Below, in pieces: positions 19,185 through 27,217 of a stretch of DNA of 64,000 bases; the stretch's first letter is position 1, and every line of letters starts with the position of its first letter. This DNA is from Edaphobacter flagellatus (GTDB lineage: Bacteria; Acidobacteriota; Terriglobia; Terriglobales; Acidobacteriaceae). The notes below the pieces were generated by a model, which saw only the letters and a list, made by a program, of their open reading frames with translations, was not told the DNA's origin and made no database searches. The stretch is taken from positions 2,046,001 to 2,110,000 of the forward strand of contig NZ_CP073697.1 of NCBI RefSeq assembly GCF_025264665.1, given 5' to 3'. The position numbers and the translations under genes are program-made.

Positions 19185-19223
19185 TGGAAATAGCTGCCGT
19201 CCACATTTCTGGACGGCAGCTAT
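19184..19223 (-). terminator. Strong hairpin terminator after TonB receptor
   Basis: A perfect 14-bp stem (19190-19203 with 19210-19223) and a 6-base loop. On the minus strand it is followed by TTTCCAA. It lies 20 bases past the stop codon of the receptor gene. Confidence 0.75.
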
Positions 19224-19242
19224 GAAGTGACTCAATACAGGG

Positions 19243-22200
19243 TTAGAACGAGAGTTTTGCTCCGAGCTGCACAGTTCTGTTATCGAGGTTTGTGCTGGAG
19301 ATTTTTCCAGCAGTGGCCGCCGAAATATTAGAACTCGGGCTGCTGAAGCTAGGATGATTGGGCGCATTGAAGGCATCGGCACGAATCTGAAGCTTCAGCC
19401 TCTCGTAGTACAGCGTCGTTGTCTTCTGCAAGCTGAGATCGATCGAGCTTTCTCTCGGGCCAATCAAGCTGTTTCTACGTGCATTTCCGAACGTGTAGGG
19501 AGCCGGTACGGAGAACGCGGCAGGATTGAACCACCGACTAAGAGTATGCGCTCCAGCGTATGGATCTGTTGCCGTCACATTTGCGCGCGTGGCGTACCAT
19601 CCCGCCAAGCCGTTAGAAAATGTAGGCGTAAATGGAGCGCCGGAGCGGAACTGAGACATGCCCGCGATCGACCATCCATTGATAAAGCCACCTACAAAAC
19701 CAGTTCCATGAAGCGGCAGGTCCCAGCTCGCATTGAGGAAGACGTTGTGCTGACGCGTGCCATCTGCATTTCCTTTATCGTCCTGTGGGCGATAAGGATT
19801 CTGCGGACTGGCAGCGATCGGCACGTTATCCAGAGACTTGCCCCAGGTGTAGCTACCCTGCAGAAACACTCCCTTCGAGGTATGCCGAGTCACTTCCACC
19901 TGAAGCTGATTCGTGAAGGAAGCGCCTTTCGTGATCAGGCTGGGGATGTCGGCCCAGGGCTGATAGGGACGAATCGCTTGAAGCGAGCTGGTTGGCTGCA
20001 ACACTGGAAGATTCTTGTTGTACAGATACCAGGGTGCCTGGGTCGCCTTGTTGCCAACATAGGAGATGCGTAGCCCTATCCCGTCCATCAATTGCTGCTC
20101 GATGGAGAGGTTCCACTGCTGCGAGCGTGCATTCTTCAGATCACGATTGACTGCGTAGACCGTCGGATTTCCCGTAACCGTACCAGTCCCTGGAAATGGG
20201 TTGGCAAATGTCAGCGAAGGAGTTAGTGACGAGGTGGACAAGTAACTCTGCGTCAGAACAAAGGGAAAATTCAGCTGAGAGATCTGCCGTATGCCGATGT
20301 AAGGAGGCACGAAGTTATAGAAGATGCCGTAGCCACCGCGAATAACCGTCTTGTCAAAACCATTAGGACGGTACGCAAAGCCAAAGCGTGGTCCGAAATC
20401 CTTCTTGTCGGTTGTTAATACATCACTACCCCAGCCATTCTGCTCTGAAGTGATATAGGGATACATTCCCAGCACAGTCTGGTTCACGTTCTTAGGAAGA
20501 TTTCCGCCACTACTGCGAATGACGAACTTACCACTATTGAAATCAAAGTTGGTAAAGTCACCGTTCTGTTCCTGCGGCGAAGTCTGCAGGTTATACCGCA
20601 TGCCGATATTCAGAACCAGGCGAGGCGTAACGTTCCAATCGTCCTGAGCATAAAAACCATACTGCTGGTAACGAAGGTAGATAGGAATCTGAGGAGCCGC
20701 GCGCGTACTGCTATTGAGATAGCCCAACAGAAAGTCGGCAAAGGCATTTTCTGCACGCGGAGTCGCTGCACCAGAAGTGGCTGCGTTATACCAGGTGTAT
20801 TTTCCGGTGAATCCAAAGTTACCCAGCACATTCGCGCTGGTACCCGCTTTGATGGCGATTGAATCGAAATTGATGTTGGCACCCGCTTTGAAAGTATGCG
20901 CTCCTTTTGACCAGGTAAAGTTATCAGTCAACTGCTGTACCGTTTCCGGCGAGTGTCCGCTGCCGCCGTAGTCGCCAAGCCCTGCGAGACCTGTCATTGA
21001 AACGTTCGGCAGACCTCCTACTGAAAATGGCCCGTAAAGCGATGGGAAGAGCGTGCTTGGGTCAAAACCTGTGTTCTGGCCGACGCGAACACTGCGATGG
21101 CTCAGATAGCCATAGCGCGCTTCGTTTAGCAGGTGAGGAGTGATGACGTAGGTATCGCGCGCAAAGGCAGACTGCGTCGTATAGCCTGCATTGCTGAAGT
21201 TGCCGTAGTTTGCCGGTGTTCCCAACGAGACGAAGTAGGGATCGCCGATGGAGTAGATGCCACCTACCGTAATGGTGTGCTTGGAGTTGAGCTGGTGATC
21301 CAGCTTCAAGGTCCCGCGCTGTACGTTATATTTCGTACCGACAGCTGCGGTGTAGTTGATGCCCGTGCCCGCCGCTCCACTACCCGCAAGATTGGCATGC
21401 GGATAGTATCCCAACAGAGCCTGCGATCTGGCATCTATCCTGGAAGTAGGAATCTGATTTCCAGCGAAGGGCAAGCCCGTAAGCGGATCGGTGATTGTGC
21501 CCAAGCCGGTGAAATTGCCGTTCCTCATGGCGTCTGTTGCCACGGGAAGAGATACCGTGCTGTTCGTACGCTGAATCAACCCTTCATAACTGACAAAGAA
21601 AAATGTCTTGTCATGGATAATCGGCCCACCAAAGGTTACTCCGAACTCGTTCCTGTTGTAGGGAGGCTTCACCGCTGTAGACGGCAGGAAGTAATTGCGG
21701 GCGGCAAGGGCGCGGTTACGGTTGAACTCGTAAATACGACCGTGAAATTGATTTGTTCCCGATCGCGTAATGATCGAGATAGCCGCCGCGCCTTCACTTT
21801 CGGCCTTCGCCATATTGGATTCGATCTTCATCTCCTGAATCGTTTCCGTTGAAGGCATGGTCGTCAGGTTGGTTGCGTAGGAATAGGCACCGGCACCGTT
21901 GCCCAGATCATTAAAGTTTCCGCCGTCAACTGTGAAGTAGGAGCCTCCCCACCGCAATCCGCCAGAAAGCTGCGGCGATGAAGCGCTATCGTTGGTGTTG
22001 CCCGCAGAGAAGACAATCAATCGATCGATGGTGCGCCCATTCAATGGAAGCCGTTCGGCGGCCTGCGTATCAATTACCGACGCGAGAGAAGAGCTATCTG
22101 TAGTGATTGTTGCAGGAGCTGCCGTTACCTCAACCTTTTGATCCGGTTGGCCGACAGAAAGGGCAATGTCGTTACGGACAATCGCATTCAAAAGCAGCCT

Positions 22201-22485
22201 TACCTGCTGCAATGTTGCTGTTCGGAATCCATGAGCTGTGACCGTAACCTCATACACCGAGGCGGGAAGATTGATGATCCGGTATTGTCCCTCACCATCG
22301 GTCTCTGCTTCGGTTATCGCATTGGTGTTGACATTACGCGCTGTGACCTTTGCGCCAATCACTGCCGCGCCTGTGGCATCAGTAATGAGTCCGGTAAGCG
22401 ATCCGGTTGTAGTTTGCGCCGACAGCAAACCTGGGAGACAAAGTAAACACAAGAATAGAGCACGAATAAACGCAGTACGATGCAT
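19243..22485 (-). CDS. TonB-dependent receptor, Oar-like, of the catabolic island
   Basis: 1080 aa from ATG 22485 (signal peptide TAFIRALFLCLLCLPGLLSA; AAGGA about 8-11 bases upstream). A carboxypeptidase-regulatory beta-sandwich (TGSLTGLITDATGAAVIGAK) precedes the plug (RLPLNGRTIDRLIVFSAG, GSYFTVDGGNFNDLGNG) and the outer-membrane barrel, which ends with the C-terminal strand VQLGAKLSF. It is the only visible outer-membrane receptor of the island and so the likely importer of its oligomeric substrate. It diverges from the GH20 gene; a perfect 26-base palindrome, site 2 of the shared operator, lies between them. Confidence 0.9.
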   Translation of the reverse strand: MHRTAFIRALFLCLLCLPGLLSAQTTTGSLTGLITDATGAAVIGAKVTARNVNTNAITEAETDGEGQYRIINLPASVYEVTVTAHGFRTATLQQVRLLLNAIVRNDIALSVGQPDQKVEVTAAPATITTDSSSLASVIDTQAAERLPLNGRTIDRLIVFSAGNTNDSASSPQLSGGLRWGGSYFTVDGGNFNDLGNGAGAYSYATNLTTMPSTETIQEMKIESNMAKAESEGAAAISIITRSGTNQFHGRIYEFNRNRALAARNYFLPSTAVKPPYNRNEFGVTFGGPIIHDKTFFFVSYEGLIQRTNSTVSLPVATDAMRNGNFTGLGTITDPLTGLPFAGNQIPTSRIDARSQALLGYYPHANLAGSGAAGTGINYTAAVGTKYNVQRGTLKLDHQLNSKHTITVGGIYSIGDPYFVSLGTPANYGNFSNAGYTTQSAFARDTYVITPHLLNEARYGYLSHRSVRVGQNTGFDPSTLFPSLYGPFSVGGLPNVSMTGLAGLGDYGGSGHSPETVQQLTDNFTWSKGAHTFKAGANINFDSIAIKAGTSANVLGNFGFTGKYTWYNAATSGAATPRAENAFADFLLGYLNSSTRAAPQIPIYLRYQQYGFYAQDDWNVTPRLVLNIGMRYNLQTSPQEQNGDFTNFDFNSGKFVIRSSGGNLPKNVNQTVLGMYPYITSEQNGWGSDVLTTDKKDFGPRFGFAYRPNGFDKTVIRGGYGIFYNFVPPYIGIRQISQLNFPFVLTQSYLSTSSLTPSLTFANPFPGTGTVTGNPTVYAVNRDLKNARSQQWNLSIEQQLMDGIGLRISYVGNKATQAPWYLYNKNLPVLQPTSSLQAIRPYQPWADIPSLITKGASFTNQLQVEVTRHTSKGVFLQGSYTWGKSLDNVPIAASPQNPYRPQDDKGNADGTRQHNVFLNASWDLPLHGTGFVGGFINGWSIAGMSQFRSGAPFTPTFSNGLAGWYATRANVTATDPYAGAHTLSRWFNPAAFSVPAPYTFGNARRNSLIGPRESSIDLSLQKTTTLYYERLKLQIRADAFNAPNHPSFSSPSSNISAATAGKISSTNLDNRTVQLGAKLSF

Positions 22486-22796
22486 AGAACGTATCCTTAC
22501 ACTTGAGATTCTGTGCAGCAACATCGACCACATGACCACTGGCCTCCGAACATCTCGCAGCGTGCTTCTCTGCTTGCGAAGAACATCTTCTTCCCTAGCT
22601 GCGATACATCACTCTCTCGCTATCGCTACGCATCGGTACAGACTTCTGTTAGCTCAAGGACCTAAGTTGTCCATTGGCATGGACAACTTGGATTGGATTT
22701 CGTCGAGCTTCATCCCTCTGTCGCAAAGATGAAGGAGTATTCTCGGCTAACAGTCAGTACGGCCATCACAGGCACCAATAGAAGACTTTCTTCCCT
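22486..22796. other. Divergent intergenic region between TonB receptor and GH20 gene
   Basis: 311 bases without a supported gene. The notable content is the 26-base palindrome at 22664-22689, listed separately. No hairpin with a T-run and no RNA gene was recognised. Confidence 0.6.
22664..22689. promoter_or_regulatory. Candidate regulon operator, site 2 (perfect palindrome)
   Basis: The arms AAGTTGTCCAT and ATGGACAACTT form a perfect 11-bp inverted repeat around TGGC. The core GTTGTCCA-N6-TGGACAAC matches sites 1 and 3 in core and spacing. It lies 179 bases upstream of the receptor start and 108 bases before the GH20 start, so it can serve both directions. Confidence 0.7.
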
Positions 22797-24899
22797 ATGA
22801 AATCCTTTATCTCTTGCTACTCAAGACGTTCCGCCGTTCCTTGCGCTGTTTTTTTCTGTGCCATTACTGTCACGCTCTCTGCGCAAGCGCATCCGATGCT
22901 GCTCCCGGAACCCCAGCAGATTACCTACGGCAACGGACAAGTCGATATTTGCCGTAAACAGCTCGCAATCGATTCCAAGGAACTGTCGCTTGACGAAGAT
23001 CGATTTGCGTTGATGGAACTAAAAAAGACTCTCTCCTTGGCCTGCGCACATCGTCCTGGCACATCGGCAGGCAGCTTACAGGTTCGCCTCGTCGACCTGA
23101 AACAAGGCGCAGCACTGCCTCAGGATGGAGAAAAGCCAGGGAAGGATTCGCGTGAAGCCTATCGCATCTTTATCAACGAAAAGGGGATTCTGCTGGAAGG
23201 CAAATCGTCAGCGAGTCTTTTTTATGCGGTACAGACCGTACGTCAGCTTTTGGAAACTTCGCCCGAACAGCATTCTCTTCCCTTCATAGAAATTCAAGAC
23301 TGGCCAGCAATGCCTTACCGCGGCTTCATGATGGATATGAGCCACGGCGCAGTACAGACGATGCCGGAGGTAGAACGGCAGATCGATCTGCTGGCGCGCT
23401 TCAAAGTGAACCAGTATTACTGGTACTCCGAGACAGGCTTCATTCAGAATGAACCTCTTCTGCAGTATGGTTCATCGTGGTCTCGTGAACAGATAGCACA
23501 TGTCATTGAATATGCGCGGCAACGGCATATCGACGTTATTCCGTGCATCGAGCTTTACGGACATCTGCACGACGTGTTAAGGCTTGAGAAGTACGCCTCA
23601 CTGGCTGCGGTTCCTCATGGCGGTGAAATCGATCCAACAGCCTTAGAAGTGCAGCCTTTGCTTGAATCATGGGTACGCCAGATTGCCGCTCTATTTCCCA
23701 GTCCCTGGATTCATCTCGGCTTCGATGAGCCGTTTGAATTGGAGCGCTCCGATGTGCCTAACAAAGCAAAGAAAAAGCCAGAAGACCTTTGGCTTGATCA
23801 TCTGCACGCTACATCCAGGTTGGCAGCGAGCCTGAACAAGCGCCCGCTCTTTTGGGCCGATATCGATGAAGGCGCCTATATTTTCAATCGGTACCCTGAA
23901 CTTGCCGACCATCTTCCAGGAAATGCTATTGCCGTTCCCTGGTTCTACGCTGCTCGCGGCGATTACTCAAACCTAATGCAGCCCTTTGTGCAGCACCATA
24001 TTCCTTCCATTGTGGCTACTGGTATCGCCGACTGGGAGGAAGTGACTACTGACTTTGCGACAAGCTTTATTAATATCGACGGATTCGTTCTTGCAGGCCG
24101 AAAGGCAGGTTCGCTCGGCATGGTCAATACGGTTTGGTCTGACTCCGCGCTACCGCTTCATCGTACGGCTGAGCCCGCAATGGTCTATGGAGCAGCCGCT
24201 GCATGGCAGAGCATGCCGATGGATCGCACTCACTTTTTCGAAAATTACGCCTCACTCTTCTTTCCGCAGACAATCGCTCCAGATATAGCAACCGCTCTTT
24301 CGGCATTGGGTCGCGCACAAACTTCTCTGCAAAAAGCGCTTGGCCAGGAAACCGCGTTCCGCATGTGGGACGATCCTCTAACACCTGCCGCGCTCGCCCA
24401 TACTGCAAATCATTTAGAAGAACTCCATAACTGCCGCCTAGCTGCGGAAGAAGCCGAAACAAACCTGATCAAAGCCATTAAACTGCAAGGCAACGGAACA
24501 GATCCCGCCGGCAATCTGGAGGGGTGGCTGTTCGCTGCCCAAACTCTCGATTATGTTGGACTGCGTTATCAAAGCGCTCATGAGATTGCGGCTATGTTCG
24601 CGGCACTTCCCGATCACCCGTCCCTCGATGATCTCGAGTACAGACTAGGGAGGGAGGTCAGCGCTCGCAATCATAGCCGCGTAGGAGATTTATTTGATCT
24701 CTCCGGCAAGCTGAAGGATGAATATAAACAGCAGTGGCTAGAGCAATATCGTCCGTTCCGGCTGGAATCTGCATTGGCTCGCTGGTCGGCGGAACAGGAA
24801 TATTGGAGAAGCTTCCAACAACGTACGTGGGCCGCCATGCATCCCTTCAAACAAGGCGACCCAAGTCCAACGTTGGAATCGATTCGAGCACAACACTAA
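22797..24899 (+). CDS. Secreted GH20-family beta-N-acetylhexosaminidase-like enzyme
   Basis: A 700-aa protein with signal peptide (PCAVFFCAITVTLSAQAH). A GH20b-type N-terminal domain (about 30-150; PMLLPEPQQITYGNGQVD) leads into the barrel (MPYRGFMMDMSHGAVQ). The catalytic Asp-Glu pair is in WIHLGFDEPFEL (about 307-309); the usual HxGGDE is HLGFDE here, so substrate binding may differ. It probably trims terminal N-acetylhexosamine or a related unit by substrate-assisted catalysis. Retained Asp-Glu argues for activity. It diverges from the TonB receptor under operator site 2, and its stop overlaps the convergent GH10-like gene by 4 bases. Confidence 0.85.
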   Translation: MKSFISCYSRRSAVPCAVFFCAITVTLSAQAHPMLLPEPQQITYGNGQVDICRKQLAIDSKELSLDEDRFALMELKKTLSLACAHRPGTSAGSLQVRLVDLKQGAALPQDGEKPGKDSREAYRIFINEKGILLEGKSSASLFYAVQTVRQLLETSPEQHSLPFIEIQDWPAMPYRGFMMDMSHGAVQTMPEVERQIDLLARFKVNQYYWYSETGFIQNEPLLQYGSSWSREQIAHVIEYARQRHIDVIPCIELYGHLHDVLRLEKYASLAAVPHGGEIDPTALEVQPLLESWVRQIAALFPSPWIHLGFDEPFELERSDVPNKAKKKPEDLWLDHLHATSRLAASLNKRPLFWADIDEGAYIFNRYPELADHLPGNAIAVPWFYAARGDYSNLMQPFVQHHIPSIVATGIADWEEVTTDFATSFINIDGFVLAGRKAGSLGMVNTVWSDSALPLHRTAEPAMVYGAAAAWQSMPMDRTHFFENYASLFFPQTIAPDIATALSALGRAQTSLQKALGQETAFRMWDDPLTPAALAHTANHLEELHNCRLAAEEAETNLIKAIKLQGNGTDPAGNLEGWLFAAQTLDYVGLRYQSAHEIAAMFAALPDHPSLDDLEYRLGREVSARNHSRVGDLFDLSGKLKDEYKQQWLEQYRPFRLESALARWSAEQEYWRSFQQRTWAAMHPFKQGDPSPTLESIRAQH

Positions 24900-26092
24900 G
24901 CTGGGCGCTTGAAAGGACCAGCGCGCAGAGCATCGCACACCTGATCGGTAAAGACTGCACCGTGAAAGAACAGCAACCCGGGGCATCCCAGCGATCTCGC
25001 GGCTTCGATGTCCTCGATCACTCCTGGAACCGTGTTCTTACCGGTGCTCCAATCGAGGGCAATGCCGGCATATATGGAACACGCCTTGCCAATGTCGTTG
25101 ACAGTCAGCTGCAACTGCTCGCGGAAATCGGAAAGCCTTGGTTCATAGACCTGCGGAGCATAGTACTGCAGCCAGCCTGAGAGAGCCCACCTTCCCCAGT
25201 CTCGGCCACGCTTGCGATCGTGACGCCAGTCGGGACCGCCATTTGCGGAATAGACGACGCGCGGGAAGTTCTTTTGCATCTCATCACGCATTTCGCTCAT
25301 AAAGGCACTGGTTCCGATTGTTCGAAAGTCTTCCGCCTCGGATGAGTCGAGATCGACCGTTAGGTCTTTACTATGCAGCTCGCCATAAACCTTACGGCAC
25401 AAGTCACACAGACAATAGCCGCGCTGCCTGTAACCGGGTTCCTCGATATGCAGTCCGTGAACCTTTGCATACCGCCGAAGCGTTTTCACCAGCAGAGCCT
25501 TTTGCCAGGTGCGCGCGCCAGCATATTGTGGACACACATTGTCATGCCGAGGCTCCGCGAGCTTTCCCGTCTTTGCATCGGGTACAACTTCATCCAACCG
25601 CCTGGCAGACCACTGTGGATTCCCTCCAACCGATGGGTCAAACTCAGGACTGTTTGGCTGGCGATAATCCGTAAAGCTATACCAGAGGTCAACATCGATT
25701 CCCTCTCGGGCCGCCTCCTCAATTAACACACCAAGCGCATCCCACGTCGCTGTAGGATGCGTCTTCTGATAAGTAGTGGAGTCCAATGCCGCCAGATAGC
25801 CGCTGGTCGTCCACGGCAACAGGAGGTTGAAGTTGGCGCGAGCGAAACGCTGCACCAGGCTGCGTACCTGTTTGCGGCCCTCTGCAGAATCTGCGCTAAA
25901 GTAACGCTCCGGATGGATCCAGATTCCACGCACTTCTTTTGGAGGACGCTGTGCATATGCCACCTTTTCGGTCAAAGGCGTATTGGCATCCTGCGCGTTG
26001 ATATTGGCGGTTTGCGCAATCATACCGCTTGTAGATGCCAAGGCAGCTGCAGGCATCAGGCGAAGCAGATCTCGTCGATTCAGGTTATTCAT
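24896..26092 (-). CDS. Exported glycosyl-hydrolase-like TIM-barrel protein (GHL10/DUF4015-like)
   Basis: 398 aa from ATG 26092. The N-terminus NRRDLLRLMPAAALASTSG is a twin-arginine-type export signal. The rest resembles glycosyl-hydrolase-like 10 proteins: EVRGIWIHPERYF begins strand 1, NFNLLLPWTTSGYL and GIDVDLWYSFTD follow, and GLLFFHGAVFTD ends the barrel. A compact Cys cluster, YCLCDLCRKVYG (C-x-C-x2-C), about residue 220, is of the kind seen in some beta-galactosidase-like barrels and may bind metal. Specific activity unknown. It is probably cotranscribed with the amidohydrolase gene 88 bases upstream. Confidence 0.7.
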   Translation of the reverse strand: MNNLNRRDLLRLMPAAALASTSGMIAQTANINAQDANTPLTEKVAYAQRPPKEVRGIWIHPERYFSADSAEGRKQVRSLVQRFARANFNLLLPWTTSGYLAALDSTTYQKTHPTATWDALGVLIEEAAREGIDVDLWYSFTDYRQPNSPEFDPSVGGNPQWSARRLDEVVPDAKTGKLAEPRHDNVCPQYAGARTWQKALLVKTLRRYAKVHGLHIEEPGYRQRGYCLCDLCRKVYGELHSKDLTVDLDSSEAEDFRTIGTSAFMSEMRDEMQKNFPRVVYSANGGPDWRHDRKRGRDWGRWALSGWLQYYAPQVYEPRLSDFREQLQLTVNDIGKACSIYAGIALDWSTGKNTVPGVIEDIEAARSLGCPGLLFFHGAVFTDQVCDALRAGPFKRPA

Positions 26093-26180
26093 ATTCCGGG
26101 CAATGTATCGCAATGCTATACCGCTCGCACAGCCTTACTCTCCGCAAGCGACATAAATGTTCAGAATCATGGACACGTAT

Positions 26181-27020
26181 TTATGCTTCGATGCCTAAAA
26201 GACTAAGCGTATCTCTATCCAACATCCCTTCGATCAGGGCGTTCTCTATGCGCGGTAACCCGGATGTTCCAGTGATGTGGTTGACGTTGCGCAGGGCATC
26301 TGCTGTATCTCCCGGTGTTGTGAACGGATAATCGGATCCCAGAAGAAGCTTATGGCCCACGCCGTACTCCTGTGCCAACATGAGGGCGTTATAGAACTGC
26401 CACGGCCTGTAGTACAAGGCTGAGATATCGGCAAACACATTCGGCTGCTTGCGAATCAGCACTACGGTGTCTGCAACCCACGGATGCCCCATGTGCGCGA
26501 TCACAATCTTCAATCCCGGATACTGCAACGCAACATCTTCAATCTGGATCGGCAACGCATATTTCAATGGAGCGCGACGCGGGAAGGTCGTTCCCTGATG
26601 AATCAGGACAGGGATGCCCTGCTTCTCGCAAAAAGCATAGACCGGTTGCATTCGCTCATCCATCGGATGGTAGTTCTGATAGATGGGAGCCAGTTTCAAG
26701 CCAAGGAAGCTTTGCTTCAGGAAGCAGTGCCGCATCTCCTCGAGATAATCCGGCTCATGCGGATCCAGGCATGCGAAGCCAATCAGCTTCTCAGGATGTT
26801 TGGCTACATAATCATGTATCCGCTGGTTCGGAACGATCAGTCCCAGATGCTTTGAGTGGAAGCCAAAGACGATAGCCCGTTCCACAGGCTTCATCGCCTC
26901 CCAATGCTCTTCTTCGGATATCTCAATCATGGCTGGTGCGCCACGAGCAATCGTCGCCTCGCGCTCGATCTCTTCTCCCCAATCTTCCGCCTTCCACAAA
27001 TGCGTATGACAATCGATCAC
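26181..27020 (-). CDS. Amidohydrolase-2 family metal-dependent hydrolase/decarboxylase
   Basis: 279 aa, GTG start at 27020 with GGAGGGG six bases upstream. Ligands of the ACMSD/amidohydrolase-2 barrel are visible: HxH in DCHTHLW, His in IPVLIHQGTT, His in IVIAHMGHPWV and Asp in LLLGSDYPFTTPGD. Family members decarboxylate or hydrolyse carboxylated substrates, including lactones. It diverges from D-aminoacylase copy 2 across operator site 3. Exact reaction unknown. Confidence 0.88.
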   Translation of the reverse strand: MIDCHTHLWKAEDWGEEIEREATIARGAPAMIEISEEEHWEAMKPVERAIVFGFHSKHLGLIVPNQRIHDYVAKHPEKLIGFACLDPHEPDYLEEMRHCFLKQSFLGLKLAPIYQNYHPMDERMQPVYAFCEKQGIPVLIHQGTTFPRRAPLKYALPIQIEDVALQYPGLKIVIAHMGHPWVADTVVLIRKQPNVFADISALYYRPWQFYNALMLAQEYGVGHKLLLGSDYPFTTPGDTADALRNVNHITGTSGLPRIENALIEGMLDRDTLSLLGIEA

Positions 27021-27098
27021 AAAACCCCTCCAGCTTGAGCGTTAGCCTACATCCGAGCCTGAATTTCGCTAAAACCCAGCTTGACTATGGCAGGCCCT

Positions 27099-27120
27099 CT
27101 CGTCCAGCCTATTGGACAAG
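27099..27120. promoter_or_regulatory. Candidate regulon operator, site 3 (CTCGTCCA-N6-TGGACAAG)
   Basis: An inverted repeat with one mismatch and spacer GCCTAT, between the divergent amidohydrolase and D-aminoacylase genes. It is 79 bases upstream of the amidohydrolase start and 98 bases upstream of the D-aminoacylase start. The IclR regulator is the second gene of the plus-strand unit, so autoregulation through this site is likely (inference). Confidence 0.65.
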
Positions 27121-27217
27121 GTTCCCTGCAGACAGGTTTTATCGGCATACAGGGGGTGTCCCTGTTGTCTAGACTCCTCCCAAGTTGCCACCTATTTCAC
27201 AATGGAGCGATTGAGCT

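Noticed and set aside
27130..27175. A second operator next to site 3 (AGACAGG...CCTGTTGTCT)
   Set aside because: The arms need a two-base insertion and the spacing is unlike the other sites.
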